64,000 nucleotides of DNA from Halobacterium jilantaiense (lineage in GTDB: Archaea > Halobacteriota > Halobacteria > Halobacteriales > Halobacteriaceae). The DNA is taken from positions 744,001 through 808,000 of the forward strand of contig NZ_FOJA01000001.1 in the NCBI RefSeq assembly GCF_900110535.1. Direction: 5' to 3'. The translations under genes and the position numbers were made by a program. The notes below the pieces were generated by a model, which ran no database searches, was not told where the DNA came from, and was given only the letters and a program-made list of their open reading frames with translations. Below are positions 36,268 to 45,284 of the stretch, piece after piece (position 1 is the first letter of the stretch; each line of letters starts with the position of its first letter).

Positions 36268-37677
36268 TCACCCAGCCCGAACCGCCTCGAAGAAGCGTGT
36301 CGCCACCACGTCCTCGACCATCTCCGTCAGCGTCGCCTCCGCCTCCCCACCGACCTCGTCGAAGAGACCGAGTGGCAACTGCGCGCCCGCCATGTCGGCG
36401 TGCCCGCCGGCGGAGCCGAGTTCACCGAACGCCGACCGCAACACCTCGCCGAGGTCTACGTCGCTCCCCCGAGAGCGCGCGGACACGTAGATGGTGCCCT
36501 CGAAGTACCCGTAGACGAACGTCACCGTCACGCCACGCATCGCCAGCAACCGGTCGGCGGCCTGCGCGAGCGTGTCCCGGTCCGCAATCTGACCGACGCA
36601 CGATGCCAGCACCGACCCGTCGAGTTCGCGGCTGCGGATGGCGCGCGCGATGGTGTCGAACGTGTCCGCGCTCATCGACGGGCTCTCGATGCGCTCGAGG
36701 ACGTCCGTGTCCGCCTGCGGGAGCAGCCACGCGCCCGCCTCGAAGTCCTGCGTCGTGATTTCGCGCGCGAAATCCTTCGTGTCGATTCGGATGCCGTACA
36801 GCAGCGCCGTCGCCACGTTCGTCTCCAGGTCGATACCGTACCCGCGGAGGTACTCCACGAGGATGGTGCTCGCCGCACCCGTCTCCTCGCGGATGTCCAC
36901 GAAGTCCGCGTCCACGTCGGTCTTCGGTGGGTGGTGGTCGATCACGATGGAGACGTCCGTATCTGGGTCGAGTTGATCGTTTACCCCGGGCCCGGAGTGG
37001 TCGACGAGTGCGATTGCGCCGTACGAGAACTCCTCGTCCGGCTCGAGGTTCCGCACATCGAGGTCCAGGAGGTTCACGAATGCGCGGTTCTCTTGGTGTG
37101 AGATCTCTCCGAAGTAGCAGGCCTCGCTCTCCACGCCGACGTCTTCCGCGATGTGCTGGAGTCCGACCGCGGCCGCGATGGCGTCCGGGTCCGGGTTGTC
37201 GTGCATGAACACGCCCAGCGTCCCGTCGATGTCTCCGAGGGTCCCCCGAAGCGCCTGCAGGCGCTCGGATGCGCCGGACGCCGTCACCTCCTCGACGTGG
37301 TCGAGCAGCGCAGCCCCCGGGTCGACGACGCGGTCGGCGAGCCCCGTCACGACAGCCCGGTCGTCGGCTGTCGCCTCGAGCCCGAGGTAGACGACGAGTT
37401 CCGCGTCCGGGTACACCTCGCGGGCGGCCGCCGCCGCGCGCCGATTCTGGCTCGTGACGTCTCCCGCCACGACGACTATGTCGACGTCCATGTCGAGTCG
37501 CTCGATGCTCGTCGGATCGGTGACGTCCCGCACTTCCGCGGCGACCTTCTCGTTCCGCAGGCTCTCCACCCGGCTCTCGTCGGCGTCCAGAACGAACAGC
37601 TCGCCGCGGCGGTCGGCCAGCACCCCCACCAGGGCGTGCCCCGTCGTTCCGCAGCCGAGTACGAGCCGAGAAACCAT
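36268..37677 (-). CDS. TrkA-N/DHH-DHHA1 phosphoesterase
   Basis: 469 residues. Residues 1-130: Rossmann TrkA-N domain (MVSRLVLGCGTTGHALVGVL). Residues about 150-310: DHH phosphoesterase with HDNPDPDAIAAA, LVDHSGPG and IVIDHHPP as metal ligands. C-terminal DHHA1 ends with GSAGGHADMAGA. DHH-DHHA1 enzymes cleave oligoribonucleotides, pAp or cyclic dinucleotides. The Rossmann fusion is a known archaeal form whose substrate I cannot state. Likely in one transcript with the CBS-ParB gene. Confidence 0.9.
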   Translation of the reverse strand: MVSRLVLGCGTTGHALVGVLADRRGELFVLDADESRVESLRNEKVAAEVRDVTDPTSIERLDMDVDIVVVAGDVTSQNRRAAAAAREVYPDAELVVYLGLEATADDRAVVTGLADRVVDPGAALLDHVEEVTASGASERLQALRGTLGDIDGTLGVFMHDNPDPDAIAAAVGLQHIAEDVGVESEACYFGEISHQENRAFVNLLDLDVRNLEPDEEFSYGAIALVDHSGPGVNDQLDPDTDVSIVIDHHPPKTDVDADFVDIREETGAASTILVEYLRGYGIDLETNVATALLYGIRIDTKDFAREITTQDFEAGAWLLPQADTDVLERIESPSMSADTFDTIARAIRSRELDGSVLASCVGQIADRDTLAQAADRLLAMRGVTVTFVYGYFEGTIYVSARSRGSDVDLGEVLRSAFGELGSAGGHADMAGAQLPLGLFDEVGGEAEATLTEMVEDVVATRFFEAVRAG

Positions 37678-37728
37678 TCGTGGTAACGGTACCGACCGCG
37701 GCAGTTAAAAGCTACCGTCCGGCTGGAG

Positions 37729-39213
37729 TCAGCCGAACAGGACGCCAGCGGCGTGGTTCGCGGTCTGCGCGACCGGGTCGAACGCGACCAGAAGCGCGAC
37801 CGTGCCGACCGCAGCGGCCAGCACTGCCACGTAGAGACCGGTCGGCTGCCCCTCCAGCGTGAGGTCGCCGCTCGGGTCCTCGATCCAGATAGCCTTCACG
37901 ACCCGAGAGTAGTAGAACAGCGACAGCGCACTGTTGATGGCCGCGACCGCCGCGAGCCACGCGAACCCGGACTGAACCGCGCCCGCGAACAGCACGTACT
38001 TCGAGAGGAAGCCGCCGCCCACCGGTAGCCCGGCGAGACTGAACATGAACACGGTCATCGCGACGCACGCGACCGGCGCGCGCTCCGCGAGGCCGTTGTA
38101 GTCCTCGAACGTCCGCCCGACGCCCCAGTACTCGGCCAGAGCGACGAACAGGAACGCGCCCGTGTTCATGAAGCCGTAGACGAGCAGGTGCATCATCGAC
38201 GCACCGAGCACGAAGGAGTTCTCCGCGCCCGCGCCGCTCTGCACGGCGGCGAGGCCGATGAGCACGTAGCCCGCGTGCCCGATGCTGGAGTACGCGAGCA
38301 TCCGCTTGACGTTGTCCTGGGTCGCCGCGGCGAAGTTCCCGAGAGTCATCGTGACCACCGCGAGCGCCGCGAACAGCAGCGACCAGTCGATGACGGTTCC
38401 CGAGATGACTTCGAGCGGGAACGCCGTCGTGAACACGCGGAACAGCACGGCGAACCCGGCGGCCTTCGAGGCCGACGAGATGAACGCCGAGACCGGCGCG
38501 GGTGCGCCCTCGTAGGCCTCCGGTGCCCAGAAGTGGAACGGCACGGAAGCGGTCTTGAACGCGAACCCGGCGGCAAGCATCACGACGCCCAGACCGAGCA
38601 CGCCGGTGAACTCGACGCCGTTCCCGAAGCTCTCGGCAATCGGCTGCAGCCCCATGACGCCCGTGGAGGCGTAAACCAGGCTGATGCCGTACACCATGAT
38701 GGCTGAGGACAGCGCGCCGACGAGGAAGTACTTCAGGCCGGCTTCGACGCTGCCGCGGTCCGTCTTCAGGTAAGAGACGAGCACGTACGACGGGATGCTC
38801 GCCAGTTCGAGGCTGATGAACACCGTGACGAGGCTGTTGGCCGACGCCATCAGCGTCATGCCGGTCGCCGCCAGCAGCGTCAGGGCGTAGAACTCCGCGA
38901 CGTGCTGTTGGTCCTTCAGGTAGTCGTGGCTCGCCACGACGACGAGCGTCGCGACGGTGCCGACGACGAACGCGAAGAACAGCGACAGTGCGTCCACGAC
39001 GAGCGCGCCGTCGAACTGCACGAACTGGAAGTCACCGGTGCCCGCCGACAGGAACCACGCGGCGATACCGGCGGTCAGCAGCGTGCCGGCCGCGCTGATA
39101 CCGGCCAGCAGCGTGTTGCTCCGCGAGTCCGGTGTCAGCGTGTCGATACCGAGCACGAGCAGGGCCGTCACGCCCAGCACGAGCTGCGGCGTCAGTGGTG
39201 GGAGTTCCGTCAC
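37729..39213 (-). CDS. nuoN: NADH-quinone oxidoreductase subunit N
   Basis: Antiporter-like membrane subunit of complex I, 494 residues with about 14 TM helices. The Lys/Glu of the proton path lie in LLAATGMTL...LELASIPSYVLVSYLKTD and LAYSSIGHAGYVLIGL, typical of NuoN. Starts with GTG at 39213 overlapping the nuoM stop (GTGA). Last gene of the nuo operon. Confidence 0.95.
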   Translation of the reverse strand: MTELPPLTPQLVLGVTALLVLGIDTLTPDSRSNTLLAGISAAGTLLTAGIAAWFLSAGTGDFQFVQFDGALVVDALSLFFAFVVGTVATLVVVASHDYLKDQQHVAEFYALTLLAATGMTLMASANSLVTVFISLELASIPSYVLVSYLKTDRGSVEAGLKYFLVGALSSAIMVYGISLVYASTGVMGLQPIAESFGNGVEFTGVLGLGVVMLAAGFAFKTASVPFHFWAPEAYEGAPAPVSAFISSASKAAGFAVLFRVFTTAFPLEVISGTVIDWSLLFAALAVVTMTLGNFAAATQDNVKRMLAYSSIGHAGYVLIGLAAVQSGAGAENSFVLGASMMHLLVYGFMNTGAFLFVALAEYWGVGRTFEDYNGLAERAPVACVAMTVFMFSLAGLPVGGGFLSKYVLFAGAVQSGFAWLAAVAAINSALSLFYYSRVVKAIWIEDPSGDLTLEGQPTGLYVAVLAAAVGTVALLVAFDPVAQTANHAAGVLFG

Positions 39214-40763
39214 AGTAGCTCACCTCCGAAGACCGGGGCGACGACAGACGCCATCGCGTCCACCATCGGCGTCACGGCGTCCTGAATCATGTCGTAGAAC
39301 AGCTCGGGCACGGTGCCGAGCACGACCACGAGCACGACCAGCGTCACGATCGGCACGGTGTCGTGGAGCGCCGCGGGCACGATATCGTAGTCAGTATCCG
39401 CGCTGAACGGTCCGAAGAGGACGCGCTGCATCGCGAACAGCAGGTAGCCCGCGACGATGACGATGCCGAACATCGCCAGCGCCGTGAGCAGCTGGGCGTA
39501 CGCGAACTCGGCGGTGAAGCCACCGAGGAAGATGAACAGCTCCCCGGCGAAGCCAGCCATCAGCGGCAGGCCCATGTAGCCGAACGCGGCGGCGACGAAC
39601 ACCGCCGCCGTCACCGGCATTTTGTCTGCGATACCGGAGAGGTCACCGACCATGCGCGTGTGCGCCGTGTTGTAGATGACGCCGACGCACATGAACATCA
39701 GTCCGGAGATGAGACCGTGGGCGACCATCTGGAAGGTCGCGCCGCCGAGCCCGTAGACGTTGTACGCCACGAGCCCGAGAATCACGTACCCCATCGACGA
39801 CACCGAGGAGTATGCGACGATGCGCTTGAGGTCCTGCTGAGCGAGCGCCAGCATCGCGCCGTAGATGACCGACACCACGGCGAGCGCGGCGATGAACACC
39901 GCGTAGTCCGAGGCGACACCGGGCAGCATCGTGAAGTTGAACCGCAGCAGCGCGTACGTCCCCATCTTCAGGAGAACCCCCGCCAGCATGACGGACGCCG
40001 GCGTCGGGGCCTGCACGTGGGCGTCCGGCAGCCACGTGTGCAGCGGGACTGTCGGCACCTTCACCGCGAACCCGAAGAACATCGCGAAGAACGCGACTGT
40101 CTTCAGGCCCGTCTCACCGAGGCCGTACGTCGTGTCGAAGCTCCCCGCCGCGATGGCCTGTGCGATGGCCGGCATGTCCATCGTGTTCACGGACAGGCCG
40201 AACACGAGCGCCATGAACCCGATGAACATCACCAGGCTCGCGACGTTCGTGTACACGAAGAACTTGATCGCGGCGTACTTCCGCCGCGGGCCGCCCCAGA
40301 TACCGATGAGGAAGTACATCGGCACCAGCACGAACTCCCAGAACACGAACCAGACGAAGAAGTCCAGTGCCGTGAAGACGCCCAGAAGGCTGGCCTCCAT
40401 GAACAGCATCAGCGCGTAGAACTGGCTCTCGCGCTCGTCGATAGGCGTCCACGCGCTCATGATGGCGAGCGTCGTCAGGATCGTCGACAGGACGACCAGC
40501 GGCATGCTGATGCCGTCGATGCCGACGTGCCAGTTGAGCGTGTAGGGGCCGACCGTGATCCAGCGAGTCATCGTCTCGAACGCGAGCGACCCGCCCTCGA
40601 AGAGCGCGTTGCCGCTCCCGTCGAACTGTGCGTACATCCAGACGCTCCCCGCGACAGGAAGCAGACTGAGGCCGGCTGCGAGTTTGCCCGCGACCTTGTC
40701 GGGTGCGAGCATCACCACGAACGCCGACAGCAGCGTAACGCCGATTAGCGCTTCTATCATCAT
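39210..40763 (-). CDS. nuoM: NADH-quinone oxidoreductase subunit M
   Basis: Antiporter-like complex I subunit, 517 residues, about 14 helices. Signatures: FFVWFVFWEFVLVPMYFLIG with the conserved Glu, KVPTVPLHTWLPDAHVQAPT, and IVAYSSVSSMGYVILGL. Two Met codons at the start (40763 or 40760) directly follow the nuoL stop with no gap. Confidence 0.96.
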   Translation of the reverse strand: MMIEALIGVTLLSAFVVMLAPDKVAGKLAAGLSLLPVAGSVWMYAQFDGSGNALFEGGSLAFETMTRWITVGPYTLNWHVGIDGISMPLVVLSTILTTLAIMSAWTPIDERESQFYALMLFMEASLLGVFTALDFFVWFVFWEFVLVPMYFLIGIWGGPRRKYAAIKFFVYTNVASLVMFIGFMALVFGLSVNTMDMPAIAQAIAAGSFDTTYGLGETGLKTVAFFAMFFGFAVKVPTVPLHTWLPDAHVQAPTPASVMLAGVLLKMGTYALLRFNFTMLPGVASDYAVFIAALAVVSVIYGAMLALAQQDLKRIVAYSSVSSMGYVILGLVAYNVYGLGGATFQMVAHGLISGLMFMCVGVIYNTAHTRMVGDLSGIADKMPVTAAVFVAAAFGYMGLPLMAGFAGELFIFLGGFTAEFAYAQLLTALAMFGIVIVAGYLLFAMQRVLFGPFSADTDYDIVPAALHDTVPIVTLVVLVVVLGTVPELFYDMIQDAVTPMVDAMASVVAPVFGGELL

Positions 40764-42842
40764 CTAGAACCACCCTCCTGTGACACCGAAGACGACGAGC
40801 AGCGCGACCAGCCCGAGTGTGAGCATCGCCGCGTAGTGCGTCACCACGCCGTCCTGGATGCGCTTGATGCGGCTGCCGGAGAACAGGCTGACGCTGCTGA
40901 CCGCGTTGACGACGCCGTCGATGACACCCTGATCGAAGGTGTCGGCGGCGCGCGCCAGCGGCAGCGTCACGCCGTTGGCGAGCCACACCTGGTACTCGTC
41001 CTGGTAGTAGTTGTTGTACAGCACCGTCTTCGCACCGCCGAGTTTCTCCGTGTGCTCGGTCGGCTCGTCCACGTTGTACAGCACCCACGCGAGGCCAGCG
41101 CCGCCGAGTGCGAGCGCCAGCGAGATCGCGGCCGGCACGAACGGAGCGATGTCCGCGGCGTGGTAGCCGGCGAACTCCTCGAGCAGGTGGTGGTAGTGCT
41201 CGTAACCGAGGTTCGAGAACGCGGTGCCCTCGGTGCCCGCGAGCCACTCGTGGAGGAACTCGATGTGCTCGCCCGTGAACTCCGCGACCGGCGTCATGTT
41301 CACGAGACCGACCGTCGCCGCGAGAATCCCGAGCACGACGAGCGGGAACTTGACGTTCCAGCCGACGCTGTGGGGGTTCTCTGCGGTGTCGCTCCGGGAC
41401 TCCCCGTGGAAGGTGAGGAACACCATCCGGAAGGTGTAGAACCCGGTGAAGAACACGGCGAGCAGACCCATCGCGTACGCAACGAGCAGAATCGGGCTGT
41501 CACCCGCGCCGTAGATGAGCGCCTCGTAGAGAATCTCGTCTTTCGACCAGAAGCCCGCGAACGGCACGATGCCGGCGAGCGCGAGGCTGCCGGAGAGGAA
41601 CGTGTAGTAGGTCACGGGCATCTTCTCCTTGAGGCCGCCCATGTCCCACATGTTCTCGTTGTGGTGCATCGCGATGATGACCGACCCGGCCCCCAGGAAC
41701 AGCAGCGCCTTGAAGAACGCGTGGGTCATCAGGTGGAAGCTCGCCGCGATGTAACCGCCGGTGCCCAGCCCCAGCATCATGTAGCCGTACTGGCTGATGG
41801 TGGAGTACGCGAGCACCTGCTTGAGTTCGTCTTTGACGACACCCATCGTCGCGGCGAACAGCGCCGTGAACCCGCCGACCAGCGCGATGATGGCGAGGAC
41901 GGTCGGGAGCAGCGCGTAGAAGCCGTACATGCGCGCGACGAGGTAGACGCCGGCCGCCACCATCGTCGCAGCGTGGATGAGTGCGGAGACCGGCGTCGGG
42001 CCCTCCATCGCGTCGGGCAGCCACGTGTGCAGCGGGAACTGCGCGGACTTCCCAATGACGCCACCCAGCACGAGGAGGCCGACGACGCTGAACCAGTCGC
42101 GGGCGCTCATGCCAACCACGTCGAGGAAGTGCGCGACGTGCTCGGGCATCGTGCCCTCGCCGCTCACGGCGGCGAGCGCCTGCTCGGCCATGTGCGGAAA
42201 GGCGTGTGCACCCTCACCAGTGGCGACGAACCGCGCCGTGCCGAACGTCGCGAAGATAGCGACGACGCCGATGAGGAAGAAGTAGTCACCGAAGCGGGTG
42301 ACCAGGAACGCCTTCTTCGCCGCGCTCGGCGGGCCGGGCTCCCGGAAGTGGAATCCGATGAGCAGGAACGAACAGAGGCCCACGAGCTCGAAGAACATGA
42401 ACGCCATCAGGAGGTTATCCGCGATGACGAACGAGAGCATCGAGAACGTGAACAGGCCGAGGCCAGCGTAGTACCGGGGGAGGCCCGTCTCGCCCTCGTC
42501 GTTCATGTACCCGAGACTGAACACGTGGACGAGGAACGCCACGAGAGAGACGATGATGAGCATCATCGCCGACAGCGGGTCGACGAGAACGCCGAAGTGG
42601 AGGCTGAACGTCTCCTGGCCGACGACCCACGTATAGAGGGTCTCGGCGTAGTAATCTCCCTGGCTCACCGCGAAGAACGCCAGCACGGACATGACGAGCG
42701 AGCCAGCGGTCGCTACGATGCCGGGTATCGCACCGCCCTTCGGGAGCAGCCGGGGAGCGAAGTAGCCCACCAGCAGCGCGACGAAGAACGACGCGAGCGG
42801 CAGCAACGGAATCGCCGGAGTGAACTCGAGTGCACCTACCAT
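40764..42842 (-). CDS. nuoL: NADH-quinone oxidoreductase subunit L
   Basis: Distal proton-pumping subunit, 692 residues, with about 16 helices and the C-terminal lateral helix region (SLALALGGAGLAWVLYN onward). Conserved segments: FMFFELVGLCSFLLIGF, AQFPLHTWLPDAMEGPTPVSALIHAATMV (in parts) and VLAYSTISQYGYMMLGLG. Separated from nuoK by one base. Length is standard. Confidence 0.96.
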   Translation of the reverse strand: MVGALEFTPAIPLLPLASFFVALLVGYFAPRLLPKGGAIPGIVATAGSLVMSVLAFFAVSQGDYYAETLYTWVVGQETFSLHFGVLVDPLSAMMLIIVSLVAFLVHVFSLGYMNDEGETGLPRYYAGLGLFTFSMLSFVIADNLLMAFMFFELVGLCSFLLIGFHFREPGPPSAAKKAFLVTRFGDYFFLIGVVAIFATFGTARFVATGEGAHAFPHMAEQALAAVSGEGTMPEHVAHFLDVVGMSARDWFSVVGLLVLGGVIGKSAQFPLHTWLPDAMEGPTPVSALIHAATMVAAGVYLVARMYGFYALLPTVLAIIALVGGFTALFAATMGVVKDELKQVLAYSTISQYGYMMLGLGTGGYIAASFHLMTHAFFKALLFLGAGSVIIAMHHNENMWDMGGLKEKMPVTYYTFLSGSLALAGIVPFAGFWSKDEILYEALIYGAGDSPILLVAYAMGLLAVFFTGFYTFRMVFLTFHGESRSDTAENPHSVGWNVKFPLVVLGILAATVGLVNMTPVAEFTGEHIEFLHEWLAGTEGTAFSNLGYEHYHHLLEEFAGYHAADIAPFVPAAISLALALGGAGLAWVLYNVDEPTEHTEKLGGAKTVLYNNYYQDEYQVWLANGVTLPLARAADTFDQGVIDGVVNAVSSVSLFSGSRIKRIQDGVVTHYAAMLTLGLVALLVVFGVTGGWF

Positions 42843-42843
42843 C

Positions 42844-43149
42844 TTACCACCTCATCGTCGTCGCGTTGGTCACGTCGATATCGTCGAAGTTGCGGTACAG
42901 CGTCAGAATGATGCCGAGACCGACCGCCACTTCGGCGGCCGCCAGCGCCATCACGAACAGGGTGAACGCCTGCCCGGAGAGGTTCCCGTGGAACCACGAG
43001 AACGCCACCAGATTCACGCTCGCGGCGTTCAGCATCAGTTCCACGGACATCAGGAACAGCAGCGCGCTCCGGCGCGTCAGCACGCCAAAGACGCCGATAC
43101 AGAAGACGGCTGCGGACAGCAGGAGGTAGTACTCCATCGGCACCATCAC
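42844..43149 (-). CDS. nuoK: NADH-quinone oxidoreductase subunit K
   Basis: Three-helix membrane subunit, 101 residues, with the two membrane Glu residues of the proton path in FLMSVELMLNAASVNLV and LAAAEVAVGLGI. Start at 43149 overlaps the nuoJ2 stop by four bases (ATGA). Confidence 0.95.
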   Translation of the reverse strand: MMVPMEYYLLLSAAVFCIGVFGVLTRRSALLFLMSVELMLNAASVNLVAFSWFHGNLSGQAFTLFVMALAAAEVAVGLGIILTLYRNFDDIDVTNATTMRW

Positions 43150-43463
43150 CGGTCACCTCCCTGATCGCTTTCGTTGTCGCGGTTTGCGAGGAACACCGCG
43201 CCCGCCAGCGCCGCGACCAGCACGATGTCGATGGTCTCGAACGCGGCGAGGAACCCCGGCGTCGCCTCCGCCAGCGACGTGCCGTTGAGGTCCATGAGTA
43301 CGTAGCCGAGGCTCGCCGTGACGGAGACGTCCGCCGGGAACCCGGCGGTCGCCGACTCGAAGCCCGCACCGACGAACACGACGGCCATAACAGCGAACAG
43401 CGCGACTGCGGCCAACCCGGAAACGAAGTTCAGGTCGTCCGCGAACTCAGGGCGCGACGTCAT
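43146..43463 (-). CDS. nuoJ2: NADH-quinone oxidoreductase subunit J, C-terminal part
   Basis: 105 residues with two TM helices (about 12-33 and 75-95) and a polar loop. Corresponds to the C-terminal helices of NuoJ; in haloarchaea nuoJ is split into two genes. ATGA overlaps with both neighbours (nuoJ1 stop and nuoK start). Confidence 0.88.
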   Translation of the reverse strand: MTSRPEFADDLNFVSGLAAVALFAVMAVVFVGAGFESATAGFPADVSVTASLGYVLMDLNGTSLAEATPGFLAAFETIDIVLVAALAGAVFLANRDNESDQGGDR

Positions 43464-43717
43464 GACGCCACCCCCTGTTGTTTCTTCGTGAGCATCACGG
43501 CGAACGTGATGAGGATGAGCACTCCGCCGACGTACACGAGGACCTGCATCGCCATGAGGAACGGCGCTTGCAGCATCACGTAGTGGACGCCGATGCTGAG
43601 CAACGCGACGCCCAGCAACAGCGCGGAGTGCCACACGTCCCGCACGAGAACGACACCGAGGCTACTCGCTATCGTGATGACAGCGAACAGCGCGAACGCG
43701 AGTGTCTCGTATGGCAT
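43460..43717 (-). CDS. nuoJ1: NADH-quinone oxidoreductase subunit J, N-terminal part
   Basis: 85 residues, three helices: MPYETLAFALFAVITIASSL, WHSALLLGVALLSIGVHYVM and the pi-bulge helix MAMQVLVYVGGVLILITFAVM. These are the first three NuoJ helices. Start at 43717 is chosen over GTG at 43729 because AGGTGA (43726-43731) forms a Shine-Dalgarno motif 8 bases before it. Confidence 0.9.
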   Translation of the reverse strand: MPYETLAFALFAVITIASSLGVVLVRDVWHSALLLGVALLSIGVHYVMLQAPFLMAMQVLVYVGGVLILITFAVMLTKKQQGVAS

Positions 43718-43725
43718 TGGTTTGG

Positions 43726-43731
43726 TCACCT
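43726..43731 (-). promoter_or_regulatory. Shine-Dalgarno site deciding the nuoJ1 start
   Basis: AGGTGA on the minus strand, 8 bases before ATG at 43717. It matches the 3' end of haloarchaeal 16S rRNA and overlaps the alternative GTG, making that start unlikely. Confidence 0.65.
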
Positions 43732-43773
43732 GATGGATTGATGGAGCGCCCTTTGTAGGTTTCGAGACGCTCT

Positions 43774-44235
43774 CTACTGGTAGTCGACCTCGCCTTCGCC
43801 TTCGCCGATCCAGGCACCCCGGTCAGGTTCGCGGGAGGCAAGCGGGTCGATGTCTTTGTACCACGGTACGTTCTTCAGCTGCTCTTTGTTGAACACGAGG
43901 TCGTGTTTCGTGTCTCCGGTGAACTCGAAGTTCTCCGTGAGCAGGATCGCGTCGACGGGACAGACCTCCTCGCAGAGCCGGCAGTAGATGCACTGGCCGA
44001 CGTGGAGGTTGTACTGCTCGCCGTTGCGCTGCTTGTCAGTGACAATCTGGATGGTGTCGTTCGGGCAGACGTTCTCACACTGCCGACACCAGATGCAGCG
44101 TTCCTGGCTGAACTTGTGGATGCCCCGGAAGCGCGCCGACACTTCGGGCGTCTCCTCGGGATACTCGACGGTGAACGTGTTCCCGTCGAGCGCGTGCTTC
44201 ATCGTCGTTGCCATCGATTTGAGTACGCCGATCAT
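43774..44235 (-). CDS. nuoI: NADH-quinone oxidoreductase subunit I
   Basis: Peripheral-arm ferredoxin-like subunit, 153 residues, with two 4Fe-4S motifs, CIWCRQCENVCP (about 47-58) and CIYCRLCEEVCP (about 82-93). Start MIGVLKSMATT at 44235 overlaps the nuoH stop by four bases; the longer frame is a shadow of nuoH. Confidence 0.96.
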   Translation of the reverse strand: MIGVLKSMATTMKHALDGNTFTVEYPEETPEVSARFRGIHKFSQERCIWCRQCENVCPNDTIQIVTDKQRNGEQYNLHVGQCIYCRLCEEVCPVDAILLTENFEFTGDTKHDLVFNKEQLKNVPWYKDIDPLASREPDRGAWIGEGEGEVDYQ

Positions 44236-45284
44236 AGTCCAGTCACTCCGAGGATTGCCGCGGTGAGCACGAGGTTCGCGAACGACAGCACCAGCATGCC
44301 CTTCCAGCCGATGCCGATGAGCTGGTCGATCCGCACGCGCGGAATCGCCGACCGGCACCACTGGGTGAAGATGTACACCGCCCAGATCTTGATCGTGAAC
44401 CAGACGAACCCGGGCAGGAACGGTCCGCCGGGCCCGCCGAGGAACAGCGTGGCGATGATAGCGCCGCCCAGGAAGATGTGAACGAACTCACCGAGGTAGA
44501 ACAGGACGAAGTACGCCGACGAGTACTCGGTCTGGTAGCCGGCGACAATCTCCGTCGGGGCCTCCGGCGTGTCGAAGGGGTTGCGGCCGACCTCGGCGAG
44601 GTTCGCCACCACGAACAGCACGAACGCGAACGGGTTCACGAACGCGAACCACGCTGGGATTCGGACGCCCGCGATAACTGCGAGCGTGGTGTTCTGCTGC
44701 ATGGCGACGATTTCGCTCAGCTGGAGCGTCCCCGTGAACAGCACCACGGAGGCCGCCGTGAGGACGAGCGGAATCTCGTACGCGATGTTCTGTGCGACGG
44801 CGCGCAGGCCGCCGAGCAGGCTGTACTTGTTGTTCGACGCGTACCCGCCCATCAGCAGGCCGAGGCTCGCGATGGACGCCATCGCGAACACGAACACCAG
44901 CCCGACTTCGGGGTCGGCGAGCTGGATGCCGTTGCCCATCGGAATGACGGCGAACGCGAACAGCGCCGACCCCGCGAGCACGATGGGCGCGAGGTCGTAG
45001 GCGGGCCGGTCGGCTCCCTCCGGGATGATGAGCTCCTTGGAGAGCAGTCGGACTGCGTCGACGATGATGGTACCGAGCCCCCACGGACCGATGCGGTTGA
45101 CGGAGATGCGGTCCGTGAACGACGCCGTGATCTTCCGCTTCGCCCACGGGCCCGCGAACGCGGTCATCGTCAGCATGATGGTGCCGACGAGCGCGGCCGC
45201 CAGCAGCATCGAGAGCGCGTCACCGAAGATACCCTCGACGCCGAGCAGGTCCGCGATGGTGTCGGGCAGCGGTGTCTCGGTCAT
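44232..45284 (-). CDS. nuoH: NADH-quinone oxidoreductase subunit H
   Basis: Membrane subunit at the quinone chamber, 350 residues, eight or nine helices. Signatures: ISVNRIGPWGLGTIIVDAVRLLSKE, YKYSLLGG-type SNNKYSLLGGLRAVAQNIAYE, and EVGRNPFDTPEAPTEIVAGYQTEYS (in parts). Starts directly after the nuoCD stop. Confidence 0.96.
   Translation of the reverse strand: MTETPLPDTIADLLGVEGIFGDALSMLLAAALVGTIMLTMTAFAGPWAKRKITASFTDRISVNRIGPWGLGTIIVDAVRLLSKELIIPEGADRPAYDLAPIVLAGSALFAFAVIPMGNGIQLADPEVGLVFVFAMASIASLGLLMGGYASNNKYSLLGGLRAVAQNIAYEIPLVLTAASVVLFTGTLQLSEIVAMQQNTTLAVIAGVRIPAWFAFVNPFAFVLFVVANLAEVGRNPFDTPEAPTEIVAGYQTEYSSAYFVLFYLGEFVHIFLGGAIIATLFLGGPGGPFLPGFVWFTIKIWAVYIFTQWCRSAIPRVRIDQLIGIGWKGMLVLSFANLVLTAAILGVTGL

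Noticed and set aside
40836-42911. 691-codon plus-strand frame
   Set aside because: Antisense to nuoL, whose motifs are intact.
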